Part shown: positions 53,704 through 62,921 of the stretch, one piece after another
Position numbering within the stretch: the first letter of the stretch is position 1
Layout: each line of letters starts with the position of its first letter
DNA from: Brachyspira hyodysenteriae ATCC 27164
GTDB taxonomy: Bacteria; Spirochaetota; Brachyspiria; Brachyspirales; Brachyspiraceae
Assembly: GCF_001676785.2 (NCBI RefSeq)
Contig: NZ_CP015910.2
Coordinates: 1,922,001 to 1,986,000, forward strand
DNA: 64,000 bases
Reading direction: 5' to 3'
The notes under the pieces: model-generated
Database searches by the model: none
What the model saw: the letters and a program-made list of their open reading frames with translations, nothing else
What the model was told of the DNA's origin: nothing
Made by a program: the position numbers and the translations under genes

Positions 53704-53732
53704 TTTACTTTTATAATTATTTTTTGTATAAT
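53704..53732 (+). promoter_or_regulatory. Promoter overlapping the start of the Rpn-family gene
   Basis: TTTACT (53704-53709), 17-bp spacer, TATAAT (53727-53732). The ATG at 53739 is 6 bp past the -10, so the transcript should start at or next to the AUG. Confidence 0.6.
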
Positions 53733-53738
53733 AATATT

Positions 53739-54656
53739 ATGAAAGATTTAGATAAATTAAAACAAATATTAAATGAACCTGTTACAATCGAAAATTTAAA
53801 TAGAATTAATGATTATTTTGTACGCTATTTATTTTCACATACGGGTAATGAAAATATAGCTTTAAATTTTATTAATGCTGTATTTAAAGATTTAAATTTT
53901 GAAACTTTTCAAAAAATAGAAATACTTAATCCATTTAACATAGCAGAAAATTATGATGAAAAAGAATCTATAGTTGATATAAAAGCTACTACAGAATCAG
54001 GAATAACGGTTTTAATAGAAATACAATCCAGAGGCAATGAAGATTTTATAAAAAGAGCTTTATATTATTGGGCTTATAATTATAGTTCTAGTTTAAATAG
54101 AGGTTCTTTTTATGATGAATTAAAGCCAACTGTAAGTATAAATATTACAAACTTTATACTAACAGATGAAGATAAAGTACATAGCTGCTATATATTAAAA
54201 GAATTAAATAATAATAAAATCTTAACAGATCATTGTCAGTTACATTTTGTAGAATTACCTAAATCCAATTTAAAAAATATTTCTGAAATAGAAAGTTTAG
54301 ATAATACACATAAAGAATTCATTTCTTGGGTTAAGTTTTTTAAGGGGGAAGATATGTCTATTTTAATGAAAGAAAATACTATATTTGAAGAAGTAGAAAG
54401 GAAATGCCGTACTTTTGTTAATGATAGTCCTGTAATGGATAAATATAAAAAACGAGAAGTAGATACATATTTCTTGAATAAGAGTATGGAGTTAGATATA
54501 AGGAAGGCTAAAGAAGAAGGTATTAAAGAAGGTATTAAAGAAGGTATTAAAGAAAATCAAATATCTATGGCAAAAAATATGAAGAAAGACAAAGTAGATT
54601 TTAATATTATTTCTAAATATACAGGATTGAGTATAGAAGAAATAAAAAAATTATGA
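53739..54656 (+). CDS. Rpn/PD-(D/E)XK nuclease-family protein (putative transposase)
   Basis: A 305-aa protein of the Rpn/PDDEXK transposase-like family. The domain opens with F-V-R-Y-L-F-S-H-T-G-N-E. The catalytic core is D in S-I-V-D-I-K-A near residue 83 and E-I-Q-S-R in V-L-I-E-I-Q-S-R near 97, i.e. D-x(n)-E-x-Q. The C-terminus contains three copies of G-I-K-E encoded by a perfect 12-bp tandem repeat (54519-54554), a common feature of these genes. Start: ATG at 53739; an upstream TTG is less likely. No ribosome-binding site is visible. It sits between two copies of the array terminator, as if inserted in the lipoprotein array. Confidence 0.82.
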   Translation: MKDLDKLKQILNEPVTIENLNRINDYFVRYLFSHTGNENIALNFINAVFKDLNFETFQKIEILNPFNIAENYDEKESIVDIKATTESGITVLIEIQSRGNEDFIKRALYYWAYNYSSSLNRGSFYDELKPTVSINITNFILTDEDKVHSCYILKELNNNKILTDHCQLHFVELPKSNLKNISEIESLDNTHKEFISWVKFFKGEDMSILMKENTIFEEVERKCRTFVNDSPVMDKYKKREVDTYFLNKSMELDIRKAKEEGIKEGIKEGIKENQISMAKNMKKDKVDFNIISKYTGLSIEEIKKL

Positions 54657-54791
54657 GCATATAACAAATTCACAGAAGTCGGACAGAGTCATTTGTTATA
54701 TATTTTACCGAAGGTACATATAGTGAGCAAATAATTTTTGATGAATAGATTAAAGAAATAGAAAAATTATAATAAATATAAAAGTTATAAT

Positions 54792-54828
54792 AAAAAAGTG
54801 CATGCATTATATACGTATGCACTTTTTT
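54792..54828 (+). terminator. Array-type terminator after the Rpn-family gene
   Basis: AAAAAAGTGCAT (54792-54803) with ATGCACTTTTTT (54817-54828), 13-nt loop. The 135 bp between the Rpn stop and this hairpin hold an ATATAACAAAT/ATTTGTTATAT inverted repeat (54659-54669 with 54691-54701) and no gene. Confidence 0.85.
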
Positions 54829-54849
54829 TATTGCGAAAATATTTTATAA

Positions 54850-54878
54850 TTGAAATTTTAATTATTTTAATTTATTAT
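54850..54878 (+). promoter_or_regulatory. Array promoter of the ankyrin lipoprotein
   Basis: TTGAAA (54850-54855), 17-bp spacer, TATTAT (54873-54878), near-identical to the promoters of the other array genes. Confidence 0.7.
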
Positions 54879-54910
54879 AAAAAATAACAATACATGCAGA
54901 GGGTAAAAAC

Positions 54911-56578
54911 ATGAAAAATATTATTTCCATTATCTCTATTTTTGTTTTAATGGTTTCAATAATTTCCTGCGGAGGCGGAAACAAAGAGACAGAACAAACA
55001 GAAAATACTCAAACTAATCAAACAGAAACTAATAAAGTATATGTCAATCCAACAAGTACAAATGAAAATCATAATACAGATATTGATATTAACTTTGATA
55101 CAACTAAATATACCAATGAATATATTCAAGGTACAGAAATGGATCCTATGCCTACAGGATATAAAAAAATAGATGAAATACTCAATGAACATAAATATAA
55201 AGCACCAATATACGAAATATCAGAATTATTAGCAGAGGAAGGACTAGAAGGAAAAATTACTGAAATGACAAATTTTGGTGATAAATATATATTTAAAGAT
55301 TCTACTCCTTTGTTTTTAGCAGTACAATTCGGATATAATGATTTAGCAAAAGAGCTTATAAAAGAAGGTGCTGATGTTAATGCCAGAGTAGATAATATGG
55401 AAACAGAAGGCGGTATTGATATGCTTTACTATGCTGTTATAAATAATAATCCTGAAATGACTAAAATCTTAATTGATAAAGGACTTGATAAAAACAGAGA
55501 TTATGGTTATGAATATTCTACTTATTTGACAGATATTGCTATTGGCAACAACAATCTTGATATACTTAAACTTCTTGTAAAAAGAGGAGATTCAAAAGAA
55601 ACTTTAATTCCAAAAGCAGTACAAGAAAATAATATAGAAATGGTTAAATATTTATTATCTATAGGACAAGATATAGATGCACAAAGATTTTTTGACGGTT
55701 TTTGGGTTGATTCTCCTTTGAAAGTAGCAGCTGAAAACGGATATATAGAAATGGCTAAATTTTTAATTGATGAAGGAGCAAATTTAAACTCAGCTGATGA
55801 TTATATGCTTTATGCATATAATAATTATGATATAACTAAATTATTAGTAGATAATGATGTTTTTAATCTTAATACTAATACAACTAGAGAAGAAGCTATA
55901 AAATTAGTAAAAGACGGCAAATATTATGAAATAGAAAAATTATTATTAAGTGAAGATTCAAATAATATAGACGGATATGATGAATTAATGAATGCTATAT
56001 CTAAAGGTGATATGAAAGCATTAGAAAAACTTGTAAAAGATGATACTGATTTGAATAAACAATATGATAAGATTACGCCTCTTGGTTTAGCTGCTGCTAG
56101 AAATGATAAAGAGATGGTTAAATTCCTAGTAGAGAAAGGTGCTGATATAAATTTAGAAGACGGATACGGATATACTCCTTTAATAATAGCAATGAAGTAT
56201 CGTAATATTGGTTTAGCTAAAGATATTATTGATTTGAAGCCGGATTTAAATGCTATATGTTCAGCAACAGGAGATACTCCTTTAACATATTTAGTAGATA
56301 AAGTGAAATTTGGATCAGATATTTGTTATTATTTGATAAAAAATGGTGCTGATGTAAATAAAAAAAATAATAACGGAGATACTCCATTAATAGTTTCCGT
56401 ACAAAATTTTATTTTAAGTTATGGTATGTTAGGAGTTCTTATAAATATGGGTGCTGATTATAACATTAAAAACAAAGAAGGAAAAACAGCTATGGATATT
56501 GTTATAGAAAAAGATGACAAAGCAACACTTCATCATTTAAATAATCCTGATGATTTAGAATACTATCTTACTATATAA
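54911..56578 (+). CDS. Ankyrin-repeat lipoprotein
   Basis: A 555-aa lipoprotein. The signal M-K-N-I-I-S-I-I-S-I-F-V-L and lipobox S-I-I-S-C-G-G-G-N-K-E are nearly the same as in the neighbouring paralogues, but the mature part is unrelated. After a Gln/Thr/Asn linker it carries about a dozen ankyrin repeats, for example T-P-L-F-L-A-V-Q-F-G-Y-N-D-L-A-K, S-P-L-K-V-A-A-E-N-G-Y-I-E-M-A-K and T-P-L-G-L-A-A-A-R-N-D-K-E-M-V-K. Ankyrin stacks bind proteins, so it may display a binding surface in the periplasm or outside. AGAGGG ribosome-binding site 7 nt before the ATG. Confidence 0.88.
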   Translation: MKNIISIISIFVLMVSIISCGGGNKETEQTENTQTNQTETNKVYVNPTSTNENHNTDIDINFDTTKYTNEYIQGTEMDPMPTGYKKIDEILNEHKYKAPIYEISELLAEEGLEGKITEMTNFGDKYIFKDSTPLFLAVQFGYNDLAKELIKEGADVNARVDNMETEGGIDMLYYAVINNNPEMTKILIDKGLDKNRDYGYEYSTYLTDIAIGNNNLDILKLLVKRGDSKETLIPKAVQENNIEMVKYLLSIGQDIDAQRFFDGFWVDSPLKVAAENGYIEMAKFLIDEGANLNSADDYMLYAYNNYDITKLLVDNDVFNLNTNTTREEAIKLVKDGKYYEIEKLLLSEDSNNIDGYDELMNAISKGDMKALEKLVKDDTDLNKQYDKITPLGLAAARNDKEMVKFLVEKGADINLEDGYGYTPLIIAMKYRNIGLAKDIIDLKPDLNAICSATGDTPLTYLVDKVKFGSDICYYLIKNGADVNKKNNNGDTPLIVSVQNFILSYGMLGVLINMGADYNIKNKEGKTAMDIVIEKDDKATLHHLNNPDDLEYYLTI

Positions 56579-56591
56579 AAAATAATAAAAT

Positions 56592-56628
56592 AAAAAAGTG
56601 CATGCATTATATATGTATGCACTTTTTT
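56592..56628 (+). terminator. Array terminator after the ankyrin lipoprotein
   Basis: AAAAAAGTGCAT (56592-56603) with ATGCACTTTTTT (56617-56628); near-copy of the terminator at 54792. Confidence 0.88.
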
Positions 56629-56650
56629 TATTGTTAAAAATATTTTTTAA

Positions 56651-56679
56651 TTGAAATTTTAATTATTCTAATCTATAAT
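56651..56679 (+). promoter_or_regulatory. Promoter of array lipoprotein 2
   Basis: TTGAAA (56651-56656), 17-bp spacer, TATAAT (56674-56679); 32 bp to the ATG, with an AGAGGG ribosome-binding site. Confidence 0.72.
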
Positions 56680-56711
56680 GCGAAAACGACAATACATACA
56701 GAGGGTACTAT

Positions 56712-58664
56712 ATGAAAAATGTTATTTCTATAATTGCAGCATTTATTTTAATTACTGCTGTAATTTCATGCGGAGGCGGAAACAAAGAAACGGATCAAAC
56801 ATCACAAAACAACAATACACAATCTCAAAATATTCAAACTAATACTTCACAAACAAATAATCAAAAAGAATTCTTTGATATGAAATATGTTTATAAAGGT
56901 ATTAGAGCAGATAAAGCTAAATTTGATGAAAAGCTTAAAAAATTAAGAGAAAATAATGAATATGCAAAAAGGAATTTTGATTTTCTTAATAGGAAATTTT
57001 CAAATGATGATGAAAGAAAAAAATATTCTATAGAGTTTATATCAAATGTTAATTATGCTGCATTAGATCTAGAATTCTTAATAAGCTGGGGAAGCTGGGG
57101 GATATATAGTGAAGTTGAAGATTATTATGCTGTTGGATATTTATATGTTGATCAAAATTTAGCATTAAAAAAAGCAAGAGAAGAATTATTAAAATTAAAT
57201 AAAAAAGATGCTGATGTTTATTTAGCTTTATTCTTATCTCATTTTGCTTGCGATTCGCTTTATTATTTTGAAAAAGAGAAAAAATATTTAACAGAATGGA
57301 AAAAAGCAGGCGGTACTAATATATCTATGATGATAGCAAAGTATGATGATGATAATGCTTACAGCAATAAAATGAAATTAGTTAATTATATAATAGAAGC
57401 TCCTGATTCTTTAAGAGCAGAAAAATTAGTTGCTGATGCTTATAAAGATAATTTCTATAGATACATTGTAAAAGATAATGGATATATAGATTTATTCAAT
57501 GAAAATAATTATTCTTTAACTTCAATTGAATTGGAAGGTACAGCCCGTTTATCTTCAGTAAAAATAGCAGAAGAAATAGGCAATACAAATATAATAAACA
57601 AATATATAAAAACTTATATAAATAATAGATTAGCTAATGATGATATACAAGACTATTTAGAATATTATCAAAATTATTACAATATTAATGCCGTTTATTG
57701 TTATGACGGTTGGAATAACCTTAATTTACTTGAGTTTAAAAAGAATACATTTTTAATTGAAAGCACTATGAAAGGATTAGTAAATATGCATTATTATAAT
57801 CCTGAGTTTATAAAAGATAATTTATATGCTTCATTTAAAGAAATAAAAAATTATAATTTCAGACTTGGAGATATAGATAAAGTAAAATCTGCTGAAATTA
57901 ATTCAATTTCTACAAATGATTTGAAAGATTATACTAAATACTCCAAATTTATAGATTCAGGCAGCTTTGATATAAAACAATATTCATCTCATGTAGCTAG
58001 CAACATGTATTACCCTTTGCATAGCGTATCTTTCTTCTTATGTGATATCAATAATGACGGCAAAGAAGAATTAATGCTTTCAGGAGAATATACGAGTTCT
58101 GCAGGAAGAGGCGGTATAGCACATTATACTTTACTTTTAAAAGATAATTTGGAAATAGATTTTGATTCAGAAATAGGACAGTTTATTAATTATCGCAGTT
58201 TTCAAGATTTGGGATGTACTCAAAAAATATACACAGAAAATGGTAAAAATAAAATGATTTTATTGGATACTCTTAATAATGAAGCATATGATATATTTAT
58301 TGATAATAATGAAATAAAGAATGCAGAAGTTTTTGATTATATTACATATAGTTATCAGCCAAAATTGGAATGGAAAGGAAGTATACTTAATGGAGTACCT
58401 GAAGGAGCTTTAAAAACTGATGCAAGTTTTGATATGTCTAAAGCAGAGAATGCATCAGACAAAGCAATAGTGTCTGACAGAACTTTGAGAGTAGCTGATA
58501 AACTTATAAGCGATGCGTATTTTGCTAAAAGGGCTACTTTAGATAAACAAGGTCAGGAAGAATTATTGGAGCGAAGAAGAGCAGAAATAAAAGCCATTCA
58601 GGAAGCAAAAGGAGATATTAAAGCAATAGAAGCTGAAATGCTTAAAATTTTGGGTATACAATAA
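56712..58664 (+). CDS. Array lipoprotein 2
   Basis: A 650-aa paralogue of array lipoprotein 1. The signal M-K-N-V-I-S-I-I-A-A and lipobox A-V-I-S-C-G-G-G are kept, as are F-F-D-M-K-Y-V-Y-K-G at the start of the mature domain, the C-D-I-N-N-D-G-K-E-E-L loop and the LprI-like end (F-D-M-S-K-A-E-N-A-S-D-K-A-I-V). The segment around residues 114-140 (L-I-S-W-G-S-W-G) and the loop near 425-455 differ most from the others, so variation is local. Ends I-L-G-I-Q. It has its own promoter and terminator. Confidence 0.75.
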   Translation: MKNVISIIAAFILITAVISCGGGNKETDQTSQNNNTQSQNIQTNTSQTNNQKEFFDMKYVYKGIRADKAKFDEKLKKLRENNEYAKRNFDFLNRKFSNDDERKKYSIEFISNVNYAALDLEFLISWGSWGIYSEVEDYYAVGYLYVDQNLALKKAREELLKLNKKDADVYLALFLSHFACDSLYYFEKEKKYLTEWKKAGGTNISMMIAKYDDDNAYSNKMKLVNYIIEAPDSLRAEKLVADAYKDNFYRYIVKDNGYIDLFNENNYSLTSIELEGTARLSSVKIAEEIGNTNIINKYIKTYINNRLANDDIQDYLEYYQNYYNINAVYCYDGWNNLNLLEFKKNTFLIESTMKGLVNMHYYNPEFIKDNLYASFKEIKNYNFRLGDIDKVKSAEINSISTNDLKDYTKYSKFIDSGSFDIKQYSSHVASNMYYPLHSVSFFLCDINNDGKEELMLSGEYTSSAGRGGIAHYTLLLKDNLEIDFDSEIGQFINYRSFQDLGCTQKIYTENGKNKMILLDTLNNEAYDIFIDNNEIKNAEVFDYITYSYQPKLEWKGSILNGVPEGALKTDASFDMSKAENASDKAIVSDRTLRVADKLISDAYFAKRATLDKQGQEELLERRRAEIKAIQEAKGDIKAIEAEMLKILGIQ

Positions 58665-58681
58665 TTTTTAATAGTTTCAAT

Positions 58682-58718
58682 AAAAGTGCTTGCATATTTT
58701 TTATATGTATGCACTTTT
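58682..58718 (+). terminator. Array terminator after lipoprotein 2
   Basis: AAAAGTGC (58682-58689) with GCACTTTT (58711-58718), plus inner GCATAT/ATATGT pairing, then T residues. Confidence 0.85.
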
Positions 58719-58735
58719 TTATTAATATTTTATAA

Positions 58736-58764
58736 TTGAAATTTTGATAATTTTAATTTATTAT
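58736..58764 (+). promoter_or_regulatory. Promoter of array lipoprotein 3
   Basis: TTGAAA (58736-58741), 17-bp spacer, TATTAT (58759-58764); 32 bp to the ATG at 58797. Confidence 0.7.
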
Positions 58765-58796
58765 ACAAAAATCAAAATACATATGGACGGTTTACT

Positions 58797-60728
58797 ATGA
58801 AAAATGTTATTTCTATAATTACAGCATTTATTTTAATGATTGCTATAATTTCATGCGGAGGCGGAAACAAAGAAGCAAATCAAACATCACAAAATACCAA
58901 CTCTCAAACTTCATCAGACAATCAAACTAAACAAACAGATAATCAAAAAGAATTCTTTGATATGAAATATGTTTATAAAGGTGTTAGAGTAGATAAAGCT
59001 AAATTTGACGAAGAGCTTAAAAATTTAAGAGAAAATGATGAATATGCAAAAAGGAATTTTGATTTTCTTAATAAGAAATTTGCAAATGATGATGAAAGAA
59101 AAAAATATTCTATAGAGTTTATATCAAATGTTAATTATGATCCATTTAGTGAAACATTCAGCACTTGGGATAAATATAATGAAGATTTGACAGATTATTA
59201 TGCTGATGAACATTTATATGTTGATCAAAATTTAGCATTAAAAAAGGCAAGAGAAGAATTATTAAAATTAAATAAAAAAGATGCTGATGTTTATTTAGCT
59301 TTGTTCTTATCTCATTTTGCTTGCGATTCGCTTTATTATTTTGAAGAAGAAAAAAAGTATTTAACAGAATGGAAAAAAGCAGGCGGTACTAATATATCTA
59401 TGATGATAGCAAAGTATGATGATGATAATGCTTACAGCAATAAAATGAAATTAGTTGATTATATAATAGAAGCTCCTGATTCTTTAAGAGCAGAAAAATT
59501 AGTTGCTGATGCTTATAACAATGGTTTCTCTAGATATATTGCAAAAAATAATGGATATATAGATTTATTTAATGAAAATAATTATTCTTTAAGTTCAATT
59601 GAATTGGAAGGTACAGCTAAAGTAGCTTCAGTAAATATAGTACCGGAAATACTTAATACAAATATAATAAATAAATATTTAAAAACTTATGTTACAAATA
59701 GACTCAGCGATGATAAATTATATTTTGATGATGCGGAGTATTTTAGAAATTATTATGATCATAATAATGAAGATGCTTATGACGGATGGAATGGACTTAG
59801 TTTTCTTCAGTTTAAAAAAAATACATTCTTAATTGAATCAAGAGTAAATATGCATTATTATAATCCTGAGTTTATGAATGATCATATATATGCTTCATTT
59901 GAAGAGGTAACAACTTATAATTTCAGACTTGGAGATATAGATGAAGTAGAATCTGCTAAAATTAATTCAATTTCTACAAATGATTTGAAAGATTATACTA
60001 AAGGCTCCAAATTTATAAGTTTCGGTAAATTTGATGGAGAAAAATATTTGGAGTATATAGATGAAACAATGGGTTGGCGTATATATTTTCCATCTTTCTT
60101 TTTATGCGATATCAATAATGACGGTAAAGAAGAATTAATGCTTTCAGGGGATTATGATTATGGCGGAGGAAGAGGCGGTACAGTGAATTTTACTTTACTT
60201 TTGAAAGAGAATTTGGAAGTAGATTTTGATTCAGAAATAGGACAGCTTATTAATAATAAGGATTTTCAGGATTTAAATAGAATTCAAAAAATATATACTG
60301 AAGACGGTAAAAATAAAATGTTTTTGTTAAATGAAGCTTCTAGTGAGGCTTTGGATATATTCATTGATAATAATGAAATAAAGAACGCAGATTATTTTAA
60401 TTATATCACGTATAGTTATCAGCCTAAATTAGAATGGAAAGGAAGTATACTTGACGGAGTACCTGAAGGAGCTTTAAAAACTGATGCCAGCTTTGATATG
60501 TCTAAAGCAGAAAATGCATCAGACAAAGCTATAGTATCAGACAGAAGTTTGAGAATGGCTGATAAACTTATAAGCGATGCATATTTTGCTAAAAAGGCTA
60601 CTTTGGATAAACAAGGTCAGGAAGAATTATTGGAGCAAAGAAGAGCAGAAATAAAAACTATTCAGGAAGCAAAAGGAGATATTAAAACAATAGAAGCTGA
60701 GATGCTTAAAATTTTAAACATACAATAA
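58797..60728 (+). CDS. Array lipoprotein 3
   Basis: A 643-aa paralogue. Signal M-K-N-V-I-S-I-I-T-A-F-I-L-M-I-A-I-I-S-C, with the lipidated Cys at residue 20. The linker is shorter and contains S-S-D-N-Q-T-K-Q. From K-G-S-K-F-I-S-F-G-K (about residue 402) to the end it is almost identical, in DNA as well as protein, to array lipoprotein 4, whereas residues 115-135 and the 330-350 region differ. It lacks the short S-T-M-N-G-P segment present in copies 1 and 4 (S-T-M-K-G-L in copy 2; here S-R-V-N-M-H), an internal deletion of about 7 residues. Own promoter and terminator. Confidence 0.75.
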   Translation: MKNVISIITAFILMIAIISCGGGNKEANQTSQNTNSQTSSDNQTKQTDNQKEFFDMKYVYKGVRVDKAKFDEELKNLRENDEYAKRNFDFLNKKFANDDERKKYSIEFISNVNYDPFSETFSTWDKYNEDLTDYYADEHLYVDQNLALKKAREELLKLNKKDADVYLALFLSHFACDSLYYFEEEKKYLTEWKKAGGTNISMMIAKYDDDNAYSNKMKLVDYIIEAPDSLRAEKLVADAYNNGFSRYIAKNNGYIDLFNENNYSLSSIELEGTAKVASVNIVPEILNTNIINKYLKTYVTNRLSDDKLYFDDAEYFRNYYDHNNEDAYDGWNGLSFLQFKKNTFLIESRVNMHYYNPEFMNDHIYASFEEVTTYNFRLGDIDEVESAKINSISTNDLKDYTKGSKFISFGKFDGEKYLEYIDETMGWRIYFPSFFLCDINNDGKEELMLSGDYDYGGGRGGTVNFTLLLKENLEVDFDSEIGQLINNKDFQDLNRIQKIYTEDGKNKMFLLNEASSEALDIFIDNNEIKNADYFNYITYSYQPKLEWKGSILDGVPEGALKTDASFDMSKAENASDKAIVSDRSLRMADKLISDAYFAKKATLDKQGQEELLEQRRAEIKTIQEAKGDIKTIEAEMLKILNIQ

Positions 60729-60745
60729 TTTTTAATAGTTTTAAT

Positions 60746-60782
60746 AAAAGTGCATGCATATTTTTTATATGTATGCACTTTT
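60746..60782 (+). terminator. Array terminator after lipoprotein 3
   Basis: AAAAGTGCAT (60746-60755) with ATGCACTTTT (60773-60782), followed by T residues. Confidence 0.87.
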
Positions 60783-60805
60783 TTTATTGTTAAAAATATT
60801 TCTAA

Positions 60806-60834
60806 TTGAAATTTTAATTATTCTAATTTATAAT
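60806..60834 (+). promoter_or_regulatory. Promoter of array lipoprotein 4
   Basis: TTGAAA (60806-60811), 17-bp spacer, TATAAT (60829-60834). Confidence 0.72.
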
Positions 60835-60866
60835 GCGAAAACAATAATACATACATGGGGTACTAT

Positions 60867-62840
60867 ATGAAAAATGTTATTTCTATAATTACAGCATTTA
60901 TTTTAATGATTGCTATAATTTCATGCGGAGGCGGAAACAAAGAAACAAATCAATCAGAACAAAATACTCAAACTAATCAAACATCACAAAACAACAATGC
61001 ACAAAATACTCAAACCAATACTTCACAAACAAATAATCAAAAAGAATTCTTTGATATGAAATATGTTTATAAAGGTGTTAGAGTAGATAAAGCTAAATTT
61101 GATGAAGAGCTTAAAAATTTAAGAGAAAATAATGAAAAGGCAAAAAGAAATTTCGATTTTCTTAATAGGAAATTTGCAAATGATGATGAAAGAAAAAAAT
61201 ATTCTATAGAGTTTATATCAAATGTTAATTTTAATTATTATCCATTTAGTGAAACATTCAGCAGTTGGGAGATATATAATGAAGATTTGACAGATTATTA
61301 TGCTGATGAATATTTATATGTAGATCAGAATTTAGCATTAAAAAAGGCAAGAGAAGAATTATTAAAATTAAATAAAAAAGATGCTGATGTTTATTTAGCT
61401 TTGTTCTTATCGCATTTTGCTTGCGATTCGCTTTATTATTTTGAAGAAGAAAAAAAGTATTTAACAGAATGGAAAAAAGCAGGCGGAACTAATATATCTA
61501 TGATAATAGCAAAGTATGATGGTGATAATGCTTACAGCAATAAAATGAAATTAGTTGATTATATAATAGAAGCTCCTGATTCTTTAAGGGCGGAAAAATT
61601 AGTTGCTGATGCTTATAACAATGGTTTCTCTAGATATATTGCAAAAAATAATGGATATATAGATTTATTTAATGAAAATAATTATTCTTTAAGTTCAATT
61701 GAATTTGGAGGTACAGCTCATATAGCTTCAGTAAATATAGTACCGGAAATACTTAATACAAATATAATAAATAAATATTTAAAAACATATGTTACAAACA
61801 TACTCAGCAATGATAAATTATATTTTGATGATGCGGAGTATTTTAGAAATTATTATGGAATTGATTTGATGGAGTATTATGACGGATGGAATAGACTTAG
61901 TTTTCTTCAGTTTAAGAAAAATACATTCTTAATTGAAAGCACTATGAATGGACCAGTAAATATACATTATTATAATCCTGAGTTTATGAATGATCATATA
62001 TATGCTTCATTTGAAGAAATAAAAACTTATAATTTCAGACTTGGAGATATAAATAAAGTAGAATCTGCTGAAATTAATTCAATTTCTACAAATGATTTGA
62101 AAGATTATACTAAAGGCTCCAAATTTATAAGTTTCGGTAAATTTGATGGAGAAAAATATTTGGAGTATATAGATGAAACAATGGGTTGGCGTATATATTT
62201 TCCATCTTTCTTTTTATGCGATATCAATAATGACGGTAAAGAAGAATTAATGCTTTCAGGGGATTATGATTATGGCGGAGGAAGAGGCGGTACAGTGAAT
62301 TTTACTTTACTTTTGAAAGAGAATTTGGAAGTAGATTTTGATTCAGAAATAGGACAGCTTATTAATAATAAGGATTTTCAGGATTTAAATAGAATTCAAA
62401 AAATATATACTGAAGACGGTAAAAATAAAATGTTTTTGTTAAATGAAGCTTCTAGTGAGGCTTTGGATATATTCATTGATAATAATGAAATAAAGAATGC
62501 AGATTATTTTAATTATATCACGTATAGTTATCAGCCCAAATTGGAATGGAAAGGAAGTATACTTGACGGAGTACCTGAAGGAGCTTTAAAAACTGATGCG
62601 AGCTTTGACATGTCTAAAGCAGAAAATGCATCAGACAAAGCAATAGTGTCCGATAGAACTTTAAGAATGGCTGATAAACTTATAAGCGATGCATATTTTG
62701 CTAAAAAGTCTACTTTGGATAAACAAGGTCAGGAAGAATTATTGGAGCAAAGAAGAGCAGAAATAAAAACTATTCAGGAAGCAAAAGGCGATATTAAAGC
62801 AATAGAAGCTGAAATGCTTAAGATTTTGAACATACAATAA
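60867..62840 (+). CDS. Array lipoprotein 4
   Basis: A 657-aa paralogue, last of the array. An ATG at 60855 is in frame, but the signal M-K-N-V-I-S-I-I-T-A at 60867 matches all copies, and a GGGG-type ribosome-binding site lies about 7 nt before it. Lipobox A-I-I-S-C-G-G-G. The linker is longer than in copy 3, with two N-T-Q-T-N repeats. The mature part shares Y-L-K-T-Y-V-T-N and D-K-L-Y-F-D-D-A-E-Y with copy 3 only, which marks these two as the newest duplicates. C-D-I-N-N-D-G-K loop and cysteine-less LprI-like end are present. Confidence 0.75.
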   Translation: MKNVISIITAFILMIAIISCGGGNKETNQSEQNTQTNQTSQNNNAQNTQTNTSQTNNQKEFFDMKYVYKGVRVDKAKFDEELKNLRENNEKAKRNFDFLNRKFANDDERKKYSIEFISNVNFNYYPFSETFSSWEIYNEDLTDYYADEYLYVDQNLALKKAREELLKLNKKDADVYLALFLSHFACDSLYYFEEEKKYLTEWKKAGGTNISMIIAKYDGDNAYSNKMKLVDYIIEAPDSLRAEKLVADAYNNGFSRYIAKNNGYIDLFNENNYSLSSIEFGGTAHIASVNIVPEILNTNIINKYLKTYVTNILSNDKLYFDDAEYFRNYYGIDLMEYYDGWNRLSFLQFKKNTFLIESTMNGPVNIHYYNPEFMNDHIYASFEEIKTYNFRLGDINKVESAEINSISTNDLKDYTKGSKFISFGKFDGEKYLEYIDETMGWRIYFPSFFLCDINNDGKEELMLSGDYDYGGGRGGTVNFTLLLKENLEVDFDSEIGQLINNKDFQDLNRIQKIYTEDGKNKMFLLNEASSEALDIFIDNNEIKNADYFNYITYSYQPKLEWKGSILDGVPEGALKTDASFDMSKAENASDKAIVSDRTLRMADKLISDAYFAKKSTLDKQGQEELLEQRRAEIKTIQEAKGDIKAIEAEMLKILNIQ

Positions 62841-62848
62841 AATAAATC

Positions 62849-62895
62849 AATCCCTTATATTTTAATATTAAACTATATTAATAATATAAGGGATT
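62849..62895. terminator. Hairpin between array lipoprotein 4 and the XRE gene
   Basis: AATCCCTTATATT (62849-62861) pairs with AATATAAGGGATT (62883-62895); 21-nt loop. It is unlike the other array terminators and may serve both convergent genes; there is no long T run. Confidence 0.5.
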
Positions 62896-62921
62896 AATTA
62901 TGCTAAAATATATAAAAAAAT

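Noticed and set aside
54702-54780. Remnant of a second Rpn gene after the first
   Set aside because: Only the last few codons look similar (I-K-E-I-E-K-L against I-E-E-I-K-K-L), which is too short in such AT-rich sequence.
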